Source: Magnaporthiopsis rhizophila (Eukaryota > Ascomycota > Sordariomycetes > Magnaporthales > Magnaporthaceae). Taken from it: a DNA stretch of 64,000 bases. Each line of letters starts with the position of its first letter. Positions within the stretch are counted from its first letter, which is position 1. Where the stretch lies: assembly GCA_003049465.1 (NCBI GenBank), contig PYSS01000004.1, forward strand, positions 624,722 through 688,721. Reading direction: 5' to 3'. The position numbers and the translations under genes were made by a program. Shown here piece after piece: positions 34,040 through 44,872 of this stretch. A model generated the notes under the pieces. That model was not told the DNA's origin. It searched no databases and saw nothing but the letters and a program-made list of their open reading frames with translations.

Positions 34040-35010
34040 TATTGAACGGGCTACCTCGGCCTTGTTTGCCTTGAGCGCCTCTGATTGCTCTCAACACCTC
34101 GCAGCCTGGTGGCTAACCGCGCTGCGCCCAACATCATGCCCTGATATGAATGATGAAAAGCCCATGGGATCGGAAGAACGAAAGCGATTTTTTTGACCTG
34201 ATTTTCTCTCCTTTTATTTTGCCCTCACCGGATCTACCACCAGCTTGCGCCGCAAGATTGTCTCCAATTTTCTTTGCTGTTTTCTCTCACAATACCCATG
34301 AAGAGCGTTCACGACAACGACGGTTTATGACATTTCGCGCTGCTTGACTGCCATGTGGCGCCTGGATGGAACGGCAGGGTCTTGTTGGTCTGGCGCCAGG
34401 ACATTTGCTGATTATAGGACGGGCCGGTGCTTTACCACCTCGGTATATCATGTACGTTTGGGGGATTTAACAGGCGTCATTCTGTTTTCCACGCATGGCG
34501 CACACCAACAAAGTTCATTGCTGTCCTAATGTGATGCGTTGTTATCTCGTCAATATATCAGGAGGTGGCGGGCAGACTGAGGCGTCAGCTGGTGCCTGTG
34601 ATAATAATTTCCTTGGTTGGGCTTGAAGCGCGAGGGGTAGGTCTGGGGTGGAATGGGATCTCACCCAACAACCAACTGTCTCATGCACAGGCAACCCTGG
34701 CTCGGAGTCTCCATTCCCGACGAATTCAAAGTGCTGCGTGTTTTTTTTTTTGTCGGGAGCCACCAGTACGGCACAAGCGGCGCAGCCTTGTAGAGCCCTA
34801 CTACGCCAAGACCGATGGCCGTCACCAACAGACCAGACTATCTAGGGTATCCGCTTGAAGCCCCGTCTTCCGAGATTTTTTACTTTTTGCCCGCTTGCTT
34901 CCTACTCTCACCGGATTTAATGTAGGATTGTCGGGTTTGACCTCGGGATCTTGATCTACTGAAAAAAAAAAAACAAAAAAAAAAAACCGTTTCCGACAAA
35001 CTCCACAACC
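34040..35010. other. Intergenic region upstream of the membrane-protein gene
   Basis: 971 bp without a supportable gene. It holds the F-box gene 3' flank and the promoter of the next gene. A run of A/C (A12 C A12) at about 34961-34985 immediately precedes that gene's start codon. Confidence 0.5.
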
Positions 35011-36486
35011 ATGACAACTCCAACCACAGCAGCCGGCGCTTCAGACAGGACCGCCGCCCCAGCCGCCTCCCCTACCACCCCGACCAGGCAGGCCTCGTCG
35101 ACGTCTGTCAGCAGCGGAAGCGGAGACGGGCGCGGTCGTGGAGGGCAACACAACGGCACACCTCCGGCGGCGGCCCTGACGACGGTGTGGAAGCCGCCGT
35201 GCTCCGGCGGGCCTATAAGCTGGGACCGATCACGGACGGTGCCCCAGGTCGAGGCGTTCTCCCCGTGCCTGCCGGAGAGCTGGTCCGCCACGGGGTATTT
35301 CTCGCCCGCCATATGTCCGAGCGGATACGTTTCCGTGTGCGGCCGTTTTAGGGACGATGTCCAGGGGCCGCCGGTTGAGGAGGGGGAGACTGCGGTCATG
35401 TGTGGGCCTCCGTGAGTTTTTGTTCCTCTGTCTCGCTGCCTTGTTTTGCCCTCTCTTTTACAAGACCACCAAACGCGTGCGTATTTAAAGCAGCTGGATA
35501 AAGAGCTGACCAGTAAAAACAGTGGCTTCACATGCAATGCAAAGGATCACGTCTACGCCAAGAGCGGTTCCTATGACGCGCCCATGATCCAGATCCGCTG
35601 GCAGGCGTCGGACCTGTCGGTCCTGCAGACCCACCCGCTCTCGCCTACTACCACCTCGCAGGCCACGAGCACCGGGGGCTCCTCTGCCACGACCGCCGCC
35701 GACGACAATCATCGGACGAATAATGGTGGCGGCGGCGGCGGCGGAGGTCTCCCGCCCGGGGTCATCGCAGCCATCATGGTCGGTTCCATGGTCGCCGTGG
35801 CTCTCATGGTGCTCGCGGGGCTGCTGATCTACAGGCACCGGCAGGCTTGTGGTGGCCAAGGCGGCCATTGTCGCAGGCACAGTCATGAACAGCCTCCACT
35901 GCCGTCATCGCCGGGCCGGCAGTGGTACCCGGGCAATCTGGGTCACCCGCAGGAGGCAGAGCTTCCAGGGAACGAGGCATGGGCGGACAACAAGAAGCGG
36001 CCGCGGTTTTACGGCCGCAGAGGCAAAAGGGACGTCGCCGCCGCCGCCGCTGTCACATCCACAGCGTCCAACAAGTGGCAGCAGCAACAGCAGCAGCAAA
36101 AGCACAGAAGCATCCAGGAGCTGCCGGGACACGACATCCCCTGGGAGATGGGCGACTACTCGCGCCCGTCCGAGTTCACGGTGCAAGAGGCGGTGTGCGG
36201 CCCTTCTGCGCTGCCCAGAGAGCTTAGCCCGTTGTATCACCACCATTACCATGATGGCGCACACCACCCGGTTTTGGAGATTACACTGAGTACCATGGCA
36301 GAGAGCAGGACGTCGCCAGCGGCGGTATCGGCAGCAGCGGGGAGTAGCGAGCTGGAGGAGCTGCGGGCGAGACACGCACGCATCGAGGCCAGGAGGGAGA
36401 GGCTGCGGGAGCTGCAGCTGCTGGATGAGGAGGAGGGGAGGGTGCGGAGGAGGTTGGCCGAGATAGAGGGTGGGCGGTTGATGTGA
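35011..36486 (+). CDS. Single-pass membrane protein of unknown function
   Basis: Two exons, 35011-35411 and 35523-36486, are joined in phase 2 (donor GTGAGT, acceptor AACAG) and give 454 aa. Residues 1-60 are Thr/Ser/Ala/Gly-rich. Residues 60-165 form a Cys-containing region (WKPPCSGGP, FSPCLPES, AICPSGYVSVCG, FTCNAKDHVY) like the extracellular parts of fungal wall-sensor-type proteins. A Ser/Thr and poly-Gly linker leads to one transmembrane helix at about 213-236 (VIAAIMVGSMVAVALMVLAGLLIY), then a cytosolic tail with a Gln run and a C-terminal coiled coil (ELEELRARHARIEARRERLREL). No cleavable signal peptide is visible at this start, so either the TM acts as signal anchor or an upstream exon is missing. 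I do not recognise a named family. Confidence 0.75.
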
Positions 36487-38976
36487 TTCACTTGGGTCGG
36501 GCGTATCGAAGACCGATGGGGATGTCCTCGAGGGGCTGGCTGAGGCATGATTGGTAGGTAGGGGTATAACGCCATCATAGAAACTGAAAGAATGTTGAGT
36601 CTAGCCCTTTCCACTGGAGAACACAGACAAGCCCATGCTTTCCAACATACGCCACCAGTTGTTGCCTGGGCCATCCTCCAATGAGCAGCCCTCGCTGCCG
36701 ATCAGAGCGCGTTGTTCGTTTTCGCCAAGTCGATCCTGACATGCAGGCCAAGAGGTCCGCCCAGGAAAGATTGTGACGTCTCCACGGCGCTTCCACGGCG
36801 CTTCTTGCTTCGGCACCTCCGGCCCGAAGCAGGCAGTAAGATGAAAGGGGGTTAGGAAACGCATGAGGTAGGGGTCCCGGAGAGAGGGTGGTATGTACGG
36901 GACCGAAAACATCCCCGAGGCAAGTGGAAAGGAAAACATGCTCTGTGATCGGGCGTCTCCCCTGGTCGTGGCTGCCAGCCATACGGGTCACCAGCAGGCT
37001 GGCCTTGATGACGAGGCCTATGACAAGTGCATCAGCAAGATGGAGGCCTGTGACAGTGCATGCCGCTAGATCCAATACATGACATTGGCGTTTTACCAAC
37101 ACGGCTGCTCGTATTTCTTGGAGGGGGAGGGGAGCAGTGATGGACAACTGACATTGGCCGGTGGTGGCGACTCCTGAAACGGATCATCTTCCATCCATAC
37201 ATACGTACGGATCGTCATCCGGGGGCATGCCAAATAGGGTTAGCTCGCAGGGAGCAACGGATCCGGAACTATGTCATCTGGTTCAGCTGCCACGGAGGAG
37301 AGGGGGAACTGGGTGCCCAATGCGCCGGGGGTTCGTGGGTCTAAACGAGGGCAGGACGCCGTGATAGGTCAGAGCCCTACATCAATACTCGACCGGGCGG
37401 CAGCCACAACTGCCGACTCGGCCTAGACGGACTTAGAGATTTTGGCCTGCGTTGTATTGGGTCGTCTGCATAGTGCCTAGTTAGTTAGCGAGATACGAAG
37501 GAGTAGAAATGCTCGGTCTCCATCTTGATGCAAGGGATAGAGAGGCTTTTTTTTCAAGGTGCCAAGAATGGCGGGCAACCAGTCGCGAAGGCCGAGACCA
37601 GCTCCTCCATAGGCATCCCATGTCCGTGGCAAGAAAAGGAAAGTCGGTCGGTGAGACTGCGTCGGCGGTTGGAGGAGGACTCAACAAAACCCACACTCAC
37701 CTCTCCCCTGACCGCTTAGTTGATGACGAGGCGGCAAGGTTTGTGTTCGCAGTGTGACCAACCATGGGCTGGCTCTGGCCCCTAAGCGAGATGCCTCCCT
37801 TGCATGGCCGGCCAGAAAAGTATGATGCCAGCCCCAAGGCTCCGGGGCTCGATGACCGTGCAAGGAAGAAAAGAAAAACAGTGCAGAGGAAAGGAGGGGT
37901 GTGTGTTACAAGAAGTCTGATAGAGATCCAGGAGGCTGGATCCGGCGGCCCGGGCGGCTAACGATCTGTTATGTGTTAGGAGGCTCCTTTTTCCTAGCAG
38001 AAACTTGGACGCTTGGGGGATAGACCGCCAAGAAGAGGAATTTCCAATAGTGCAATGCAAGGTCTCGTGTGATAGGCAGGCAGCTTGCAAAAAGCTGGCA
38101 CTGCCAGCCGGGAAGCTGGTTGAGTGTGACCGAGGTCGAGCGAGGCCTCGGATGGATGTTTGTTGGGTTTGGGTGTGTGAAAGTGCGATGGATGGGTGTT
38201 TGCAATCATCGAGGCCGCTAGGGTAGAGCCACTCTGCTTGGCGGGCCCCACAGCTTTCTACTATGCCCAATAGGATCGCATAACCCGTCCCAGCAAGTCG
38301 GTTATGCTAAAGACGCTAGGCCCACATGGCGCTCAGTAGCGCCGCTAGGCTCGGGCGCGGTTGGAGGACAATACTAAGGAAAGAAGCAAAACAGGCAACG
38401 ATTGTCGCCCGAGAACAATATCAATCGCACTGTGCGCCACGGATGTGTTCGCTAACCATCGGACACCTGTGATTGGTTCCCTCCAGACCACAAGTGCTGG
38501 GGGGTTCTATTGTGCGCCCGCATGAATAGCAGCCACGTCTTACCGTGAATAGGCAGGAGATGATGAGGAGAAAAGCAAGGCAAAAGAGGGGAAATAGCAA
38601 CCATGGATGGTGAGTCTGTGGCGTTTTGCCGGCACACAGCCTGCCATTTCGGAACCACGGGTTGCACATGGTTTTCCCTATTGTTCTCCGATTCACAATA
38701 TGTGGGAGGCTGCCAACTGGGCTTGTTGGCTGCGGCAGCCGACCTCGCGCCTCCCATCCTTGACATCTCCGAGTATATAATTCTGGCGTCTCTCCTCCGT
38801 CCGGTCTCTCCCTTCTTCTTTCTGTTCCATCCTCAAGGCAACATCCTCTCATCTTCTTTGAACACACGCATCGCATCGCGCCTCCTCTCGACAAACAATA
38901 AATAACCCGCACACAATCTTGCCTCGCTTTTCCCACCTACCAGCACCCTTCCTTCCTCTTCACCACCACCACCACC
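36487..38976. other. 2.5-kb intergenic region
   Basis: No supportable gene. Frames of up to 190 codons on either strand have no motif and overlap one another. The right end is the promoter and leader of the next gene: TATATAA at 38774-38780, about 200 bp upstream of the start, followed by a CT-rich leader. Confidence 0.55.
38774..38780 (+). promoter_or_regulatory. Candidate TATA box
   Basis: TATATAA sits in GAGTATATAATTC, about 200 bp before the ATG at 38977. It is followed by pyrimidine-rich DNA (CTCTCCTCCGTCCGGTCTCTC) of the kind seen around fungal transcription starts. Assignment is inference. Confidence 0.45.
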
Positions 38977-40005
38977 ATGACGCAGGAGCAGCAACCGCCC
39001 AAGACTAGTAGGGCCTCGCGTGCGGCGCGGGACGGCATGCCTCAACCACCATCGGCCAACTTCCACGCTCTCCCATGTATGCAGATCCCGCCAGAATTGG
39101 CAACCGTTCTGTACTACAGCAGAAACCCACAATGTGTCCCTGCGGGCGCAAACATACCGGCGCACCATATACACGCCGCGAACATGTTTGCTTCGGCCGC
39201 CTATCAGAACCTTTCTAGGAATCCTGAGCAGTACACGCGGGAGCCGCCGGCGCCGGGGTACCGCGTACCCCCGGTACTGGTGCCCGGGGGCCTGGCGCCA
39301 AGGCCGTACGATGCGGCAAACACGGAGACTGAAGCCGGTCTTCCCAACGGCGTCATCTCAGACGCTGTGACTGGTGCTGTCACCACCAACGACACCGACA
39401 ACAACGGCGGCGGCAACGCTGCCACCCACAGTCCCACCACCATCATCGGCGAACAGCCCGCGGCAGCCGTCGCCAACGACACCAACAACAACATTGACAT
39501 CGCCGCCGCCGCCGTCAGCGGCGACGACGACATCTTCAACACCGGCGACTATGCCCAGCCGTCGGCGGCCTCGCCCATCGAGCTGCGCATCAACACGGGC
39601 GTGACCGTGTCGCGGAGCGACAACGTGGTCGTGGTCCAGACCAACCCTGCCGACGTCGCCGGCGCCGTGGCCTCTGCCGTCATGACGGCCATCGAGCAGG
39701 CCAGCAGCGGCGGCATTGGAATACCCATGATCGACGAGAGCGGTGCGCCCCGTCCCTTGCGCGTGCACGTCGATGCGGCCATCCACGTCGGCGGCTCCGG
39801 GAACGTGCTCGGGCCCGAGGCGCTCGTGCGCGACTGTCTGCAGGCTACGGCGATGGTGTCGTCGCGGGCCTCGCAGGTTTTGCGGAATCTCAAGCGCGGG
39901 AGGGAGGAGGACGATGACGATAACGATGAGGAGGTGGTGGTGAGGGGTGGTGATGATGATGATGATGGGGAGAGTGTTGCGAGCAAGCGGTCGCGGAGCG
40001 CCTAG
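38977..40005 (+). CDS. Hypothetical nuclear-type protein, Ala/Asn-rich with acidic/basic C-terminus
   Basis: An intronless frame of 342 aa starts in a good context (CACCACCATGACGC). I recognise no family. Residues 20-100 look folded (FHALPCMQIPPELATVLYYSRNPQCVPAG, HAANMFASAAYQNLSRNPEQY). Residues 120-195 are Asn/Thr/Ala/Asp-rich. Residues 205-300 look folded again (SPIELRINTGVTVSRSDNVVVVQTNPADV, LRVHVDAAIHVGGSGNVLGPEALVRDCLQATAMV). The tail has alternating acidic runs and basic patches (LKRGREEDDDD..., ASKRSRSA), consistent with nuclear localisation. The TATA box and CT-rich leader upstream support expression. Confidence 0.75.
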   Translation: MTQEQQPPKTSRASRAARDGMPQPPSANFHALPCMQIPPELATVLYYSRNPQCVPAGANIPAHHIHAANMFASAAYQNLSRNPEQYTREPPAPGYRVPPVLVPGGLAPRPYDAANTETEAGLPNGVISDAVTGAVTTNDTDNNGGGNAATHSPTTIIGEQPAAAVANDTNNNIDIAAAAVSGDDDIFNTGDYAQPSAASPIELRINTGVTVSRSDNVVVVQTNPADVAGAVASAVMTAIEQASSGGIGIPMIDESGAPRPLRVHVDAAIHVGGSGNVLGPEALVRDCLQATAMVSSRASQVLRNLKRGREEDDDDNDEEVVVRGGDDDDDGESVASKRSRSA

Positions 40006-41069
40006 ACGCTGCTGCGACCGATTTTCTTGTTGACCCGCCCTATTTTTGCGATTTCCTTTTTCCTTTTGTTGTATTTTGCTTTTATGTTTCCTTTTGTTTA
40101 GTGCGGATCAGGCCACGGCGTTTGTGTGGAGTACATGATGCACACATATTGCTACGATGGCTGTCTGTTGGCGGGATTAACAATGTTTTTGGCTTATTTT
40201 TTGTTGTTATTTCCTTTAGTTTTTTCGCTTTGGCACGGACGTATACTATTAAAGGGCAAACATGTAATCTACCCCAGATTGCAACACATAAAATGAAACA
40301 ATTTGCTCACCAATTCAGCGTCGGCCCCAGGGAATAACGGGAAGAGGGACGGCGAGCGGGCGGATATCATGTCGTCATGGCGCGGAGGAGACGGGGTTTG
40401 CACCAGGTTTTCAGATCAGTATTTGCGGTGCCAAAGGCTGGGCAGATGGTTGCCCCCTTATTGCGAGTTGGGATCTTTGGTCTTGGCATTTGTGTTCTTC
40501 GGGCTGTTGTGCCGTTTTTGGCTGCCTCGAGTCCTTGCCATTTGTGGCGATGCAGATTTGGCTACTGCGGCTGATAATATCGCCGAGGTTCTTCGACGTC
40601 CACCCGTCGGTCTTCTCTTCGGGTTTTGTGGGGTGCGTCTCGCGTTGGGCTCAAACCTGCTCGGCATGTCAACGGCAACGCTATGGCGCGGCGCTTGGAA
40701 TACCACCCAGAAGCCGCCAGACCTGCTGACATGGCTGCAGCGGTCGGCTGGACCTGGCCTGATCCTAGGGGGCCCGTGGAGCCCCGTCCGCGCCCTGGAC
40801 ACTGCCACTACCTACCTGCAGATCAGTGAGACGGGAATGGAAATGGGCTGCCTTTAAAACCCGCTCTCATCCCGACTCCCCGACACGTCTCGATGAGGTG
40901 GATGTGAAGGGTTGTTTTCTGTTCTGGTCCTATTCCTCTAACCCGTCTCTCTCGCCTAATAAAAAAAAAAAAAAAGCATTGCTCGAGCCATTGGCCAACC
41001 CGCCCCTGTCCTGGCCATATCAGCCATAACACATCAATAATAATCGCCGCCCAAACAGCTCGAACGACA
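40006..41069. other. Intergenic region
   Basis: 1.06 kb between two co-oriented genes. The first 300 bp are T-rich and probably 3' flank. A 184-codon frame at 40303-40857 is not supported (see rejected items). A 15-A run at 40962-40976 lies about 95 bp before the next start codon. Confidence 0.5.
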
Positions 41070-42205
41070 ATGCCGATCCGCAACCCCTTCGCCCGCCGCC
41101 CTGGCGTCCCGGCCCAGACGGTCGAGAACGTGCGCCCGGCCGAGGAGACCACCCCGTCGCATCTGGGCTTCGAGCGCGTCGACACGGTCGGCTCCAAAAC
41201 CTCGTCCGCCCTCAGCATCGCCAGCAGCAGGAGAAGCAACGACACTGGCGAGTACAAGATGAGCGGTATGCGCCTTTCCCCTCCTTCCCCTGTCGCCTTT
41301 TCCTGTTGCCCCTCTTTCTGCCGAGCCGGCTGTGCCGCCCTGAGCACGCGCACGCTCTTTGTCTTGGCAATGGCGGCCGGCCACTCGATGGTCGTTCAAT
41401 TGGCTGATTTGGTGGCACATTACAACGAAAACTGCAGTTGTCAACGATAGCGGCGTCTATCTTCCTGTATGGCTTCCGATTCTCGCTTTTCAGCTTCTTT
41501 CCAAAACTGGGCGCGGTGCTGACATGGACCTCAATCGCAGCCCTCGCCCATCGAAAAGGGTGAGCCGTCGTGGCCCAAAAAGTACCTGTCGCGCAATTCG
41601 GAGGACGGCCGAGGTTGCCTCAGCGCCGATAGGGAACATTTCACCATTTCGAGGGAATCCTTTGATTCGTACCGCCGCTCATTCGTGAGTCCCTTGCCTT
41701 TTTTTCTTTTTTTTACCCGTCAATCCCTGTGCTAGCAGCCAGCCCAACTGACCCCTGTAACCCCCGCGCCCGCTAGGACATCTCGGCCAGGTCACCCGTG
41801 ACGGCAAGCCATGACACGCCACCGACACGCCAGAGCCTCGACTCGGCGCGCTTCCCCCGCCCCCGCATGTCCATGAACGAGCGCCGGATCGAGCCGCCCA
41901 CGGCCGAGGACCCGTTCGAGGACGTCGGGCTCGACGACGAGCGTCACAAGGCGGCGCTGCAGCAGCACCCCAAGCGCAAGGGCTTCTTCTCCAAGTTCGG
42001 CTCCGCCGCCGACCACTCCCCGGACGCCGCTGCTGGCCAGTCGAGCGGCGGCACCAGCTACTCCCCCTCGGCCCCCATGGTCGCGCGCTTCCTGCCGGGT
42101 CGGAAACGCGCCCAGAGCGGCAGCCAGGAGCTGAGCCCGATGGAGCGCCCCGCCACCGCCCCTGTGGCCGCCGTCTCGTCCGAGATTCCAGTCGAGACGA
42201 ATTGA
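41070..42205 (+). CDS. Conserved-looking fungal protein of unknown function, Ser/Arg-rich
   Basis: Four exons (41070-41265, 41438-41466, 41541-41684, 41777-42205) keep frame and encode 265 aa. Exon 2 is only 29 nt. The frame-keeping splice chain and the codon use are the main evidence that this is a gene. The protein starts MPIRNPFARRPG and carries Ser-rich segments (SSALSIASSRRSND, YLSRNSED, ISRESFDSYRRSF), which look like kinase sites. It then has EDPFEDVGLDDERHKAALQQHPKRKGFFSKFG and ARFLPGRKRAQSGSQELSPMERP. GFFSKFG and RFLPGRKR are short basic/aromatic motifs that might contact membranes or partners. There is no transmembrane helix or known domain. Function unknown. Confidence 0.75.
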
Positions 42206-42562
42206 GCGAGCCCGAGTTTGAATGCGAAAGCGACGAATGACGAGCCGACGACATTACGCACAGGCGCCCTCTCGACTGACCGCGGCAGAGAGGGTCTGTA
42301 CATACCTCTACATCCTTTTTTTTTCTGTCTCTTTTTTTTTCACTGCCCATATATAAGCTCTTCATGCTATATATAACCAGCTGCCTGCCTTGAAGAGCGA
42401 ACAGGGTGGTGGCGGCAACGAAGCTGTGCCTTGTGGAGGGAGCCCAGAGCACAGACGAAAGTGCTCGGTTGCTTTGCTTACTCATGGAATTTATAACCGA
42501 GTACAGCATATTGGGGCGGGGTTTCGGAGTTTTTGCCAGCCACTACGAGACATGCATATTCA

Positions 42563-42614
<52 letters not shown>

Positions 42615-42636
42615 NNNNNNNNNNNNNNNNNNNNNN

Positions 42637-42683
<47 letters not shown>

Positions 42684-43082
42684 GGCTTGCTACCTGTTAT
42701 ACGTACACGTACCTAGAAAAACGGGTGGACCTGGTGCTGGCCTGGGATGGCTTGCGATAATGAGAGCATTGAGACGACTTGGACGTGCTCGATTATATTG
42801 GGCTGTTCTGGATGTGACTGTGCGCCCAGTGCTAGGCTTTTACATATATGCAGGCAGATGTGCACAAGGGTGTACCCAGCAGGTTAGCTTGGCAAACGGA
42901 CCCGATTCCGTCTCGTCATCAATTGAAGCGTCTTTTACGAGTGGGTGGGTGGGCTGGACCCCGCCGGCGATGCGCCTTGCGCTTGAAATGGCCGAGGGCG
43001 TAGGTATATACGGGCAGTCCCTTTCGAGTAAGGACCTTTTTCAATGCTTCATTTTCCCTGTCAAGCTCCTATAGCAAGCACC
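42206..43082. other. Intergenic region containing an assembly gap in poly(T)
   Basis: 877 bp with no supportable gene. It includes the 3' flank of the preceding gene, a poly(T) tract interrupted by 22 N, and the promoter of the next gene. TATATATAAC occurs near 42367-42376, too far upstream to be tied to that gene. Confidence 0.55.
42567..42682. repeat. Poly(T) tract with a 22-N assembly gap
   Basis: T runs of 48 (42567-42614) and 46 (42637-42682) flank 22 N at 42615-42636. This is a homopolymer the assembler could not close. Its true length is unknown. Confidence 0.95.
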
Positions 43083-44493
43083 ATGTCGGACCCAAGCACA
43101 CCAGAGGCCCGCCCGCCCGGCCCCGGGGACCTGGCGGCCGCGTTCGGGCCCCAGCTGTCGCTGTCGACACGCGCCATGCACGCCGACGACTACATCAACG
43201 GCCACCCGGCCGTGGCGCCGCCGATGCACGTCAGCACCACATTCCGGTACCACCAGGACCCGGACGAGCTTGTGCCGTGGGGGCAGCCAGACGTAGGGGC
43301 TTTCCTTCTCTCTCATGTCACATCTCCGTAGTTGCTAAACCAACACACATATCCACGCACAGCCAAACGCGACCCCCGACACGCACGTCTACTCCCGCGA
43401 CTCAGCCCCCAACACAACCCGCCTCGAGGCCGTCCTCAGCTCCATGATCGGCGCTCCATGTCTAACCTACAGCTCCGGGCTGGCCGCCTTCCACGCGCTG
43501 CTGACGCACCTCAACCCGCGCCGCATCGCGCTCGAGGACGGCTACAGCGGCGTGCACGGCGTGGTCGCCCTCGTCTCGCGTCTGACGGGGCTCGAGGTGC
43601 TGCCGTCCCTGTCGGACCAGTCGGTGCTGGACCGGTTAGGCCCGGGAGACGTGATCCACGTTGAGACGCCGCTCAACCCGACGGGCGAGGCGCGGGATCT
43701 CGAGCGGTATGCGGCGCTGGCGAGGGAAAAGGGGGCGTACTTGACTGTTGACGCGACGTTTGCGCCGCCGCCGCTGCTGGACCCGTTTGAATGGGGTGCG
43801 GACGCGGTTGTGCACAGTGGCACCAAGTTCTTTGGCGGGCATTCGGATATGCTGTGTGGCGTGTTGGCTGTCAGCCCGCGGTGGGCGGGGAAGAGGAAGG
43901 GAAATGACCGCCAAGGGGGTGATGGCAGGCTAGGAGCTGGCGACTGGATGGAGATGCTGCGCTTGGACCGGCTGGTGCTCGGGTCCGTCATGGGCAGCAT
44001 GGAGGGCTGGCTGGGCGTGCGGAGCCTGCGCACGCTGGAGCTCCGGGTTGAGCGGCAGAGCAGGAGCGCGCAGCGGCTGGTCGACTGGCTTGCTGCCGAG
44101 GTGAAGAAGAATGCGGCTGCGGAGGAGTCGTCGCCCGCGGCCCGCCTAGTAGTCCGAGTGCACCACGCCAGCCAGCAGCCCGAGGCGGCCGACGAGAACT
44201 CGTGGCTGCGACGGCAGATGCCGCGTGGGTTCGGTCCCGTGTTTTCGATCGTGCTCAACACCGAGGAGCACGCGCGCCGGCTGCCGAGCAGGCTGTGCCT
44301 GTTCCACCACGCCACCAGCCTCGGCGGGGTCGAGAGCCTGATCGAGTGGCGCGCCATGACGGACCCGCGCGTCGACAGGCGCCTGCTCCGCATCAGCGTC
44401 GGCGTCGAGGCGTTCGAGGACCTCCGGGCGGATCTGCTGCATGGCTTCCAGGCTCTCGTAGACGAGGACGGCGCCAAGGCGGACGCGAGTTGA
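43083..44493 (+). CDS. Cys/Met-metabolism PLP enzyme (cystathionine gamma-synthase/lyase family)
   Basis: Two exons, 43083-43292 and 43363-44493, join in phase 0 and encode 446 aa. The N-terminus has the family pattern LSTRAMHADDYINGHPAVAPPMHVSTTFRY, then VYSRDSAPNTTRLEAVLSSMIGAPCLTYSSGLAAFHALL, where the YSR and SSGLAA segments bind the PLP phosphate. Downstream are HVETPLNPTGEARD, LTVDATFAPPPLLDPFEWGADAVVHSGTKFFGGHSD, with the Schiff-base lysine in SGTKFFGGHSD and the cofactor Asp in VDATF. The C-terminal SLGGVESLIEWRA and LLRISVGVEAFEDLRADL are also typical. Transsulfuration enzymes interconvert cysteine, homocysteine and cystathionine. The exact reaction cannot be read from sequence; among fungal members this resembles the poorly characterised lyase-like branch. 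Confidence 0.9.
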
Positions 44494-44620
44494 TGGTGAG
44501 GGGTTGGAGTATTCCCAAAGATGGTTCAGAGTGAATGTATACCAACAAGAAATGCATTACAAATGTGCCGTGTATCGGTTAGACTAGATGTCCACGATCC
44601 CGGCGTTAGAAGCGCACGAG

Positions 44621-44657
<37 letters not shown>

Positions 44658-44872
44658 GTAAAAAAAAAACCCAAAAACAGCAGTCTCCCTCATGCTGTGC
44701 ATTTCCCGCGAGATTAAAAAAAAAAAAATGGCGCCAGAATTATGCAGATCATGGTATACCATCGTCAACATGCCAGTCCCAAAAAACCCGCCCGTCCCTT
44801 TATATAGATTTGCAACTGCCGCAGCGTCCATCCAGCACTGCGGCGGAAAATAAAAGTCAACCCGGCCCCTCG
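44494..44872. other. Convergent 3' flanks with long poly(A) run
   Basis: 379 bp between convergent stop codons. There is a run of 34 A at 44623-44656, then further A runs of 9 and 12 at about 44661-44669 and 44717-44728. No gene is seen. Confidence 0.6.

Noticed and set aside
40303..40857. A 184-codon plus frame with a hydrophobic stretch
   Set aside because: No recognisable motif. The codon pattern is unlike neighbouring genes, and it lies in a T-rich 3' flank/promoter region. Might be reconsidered if transcribed.
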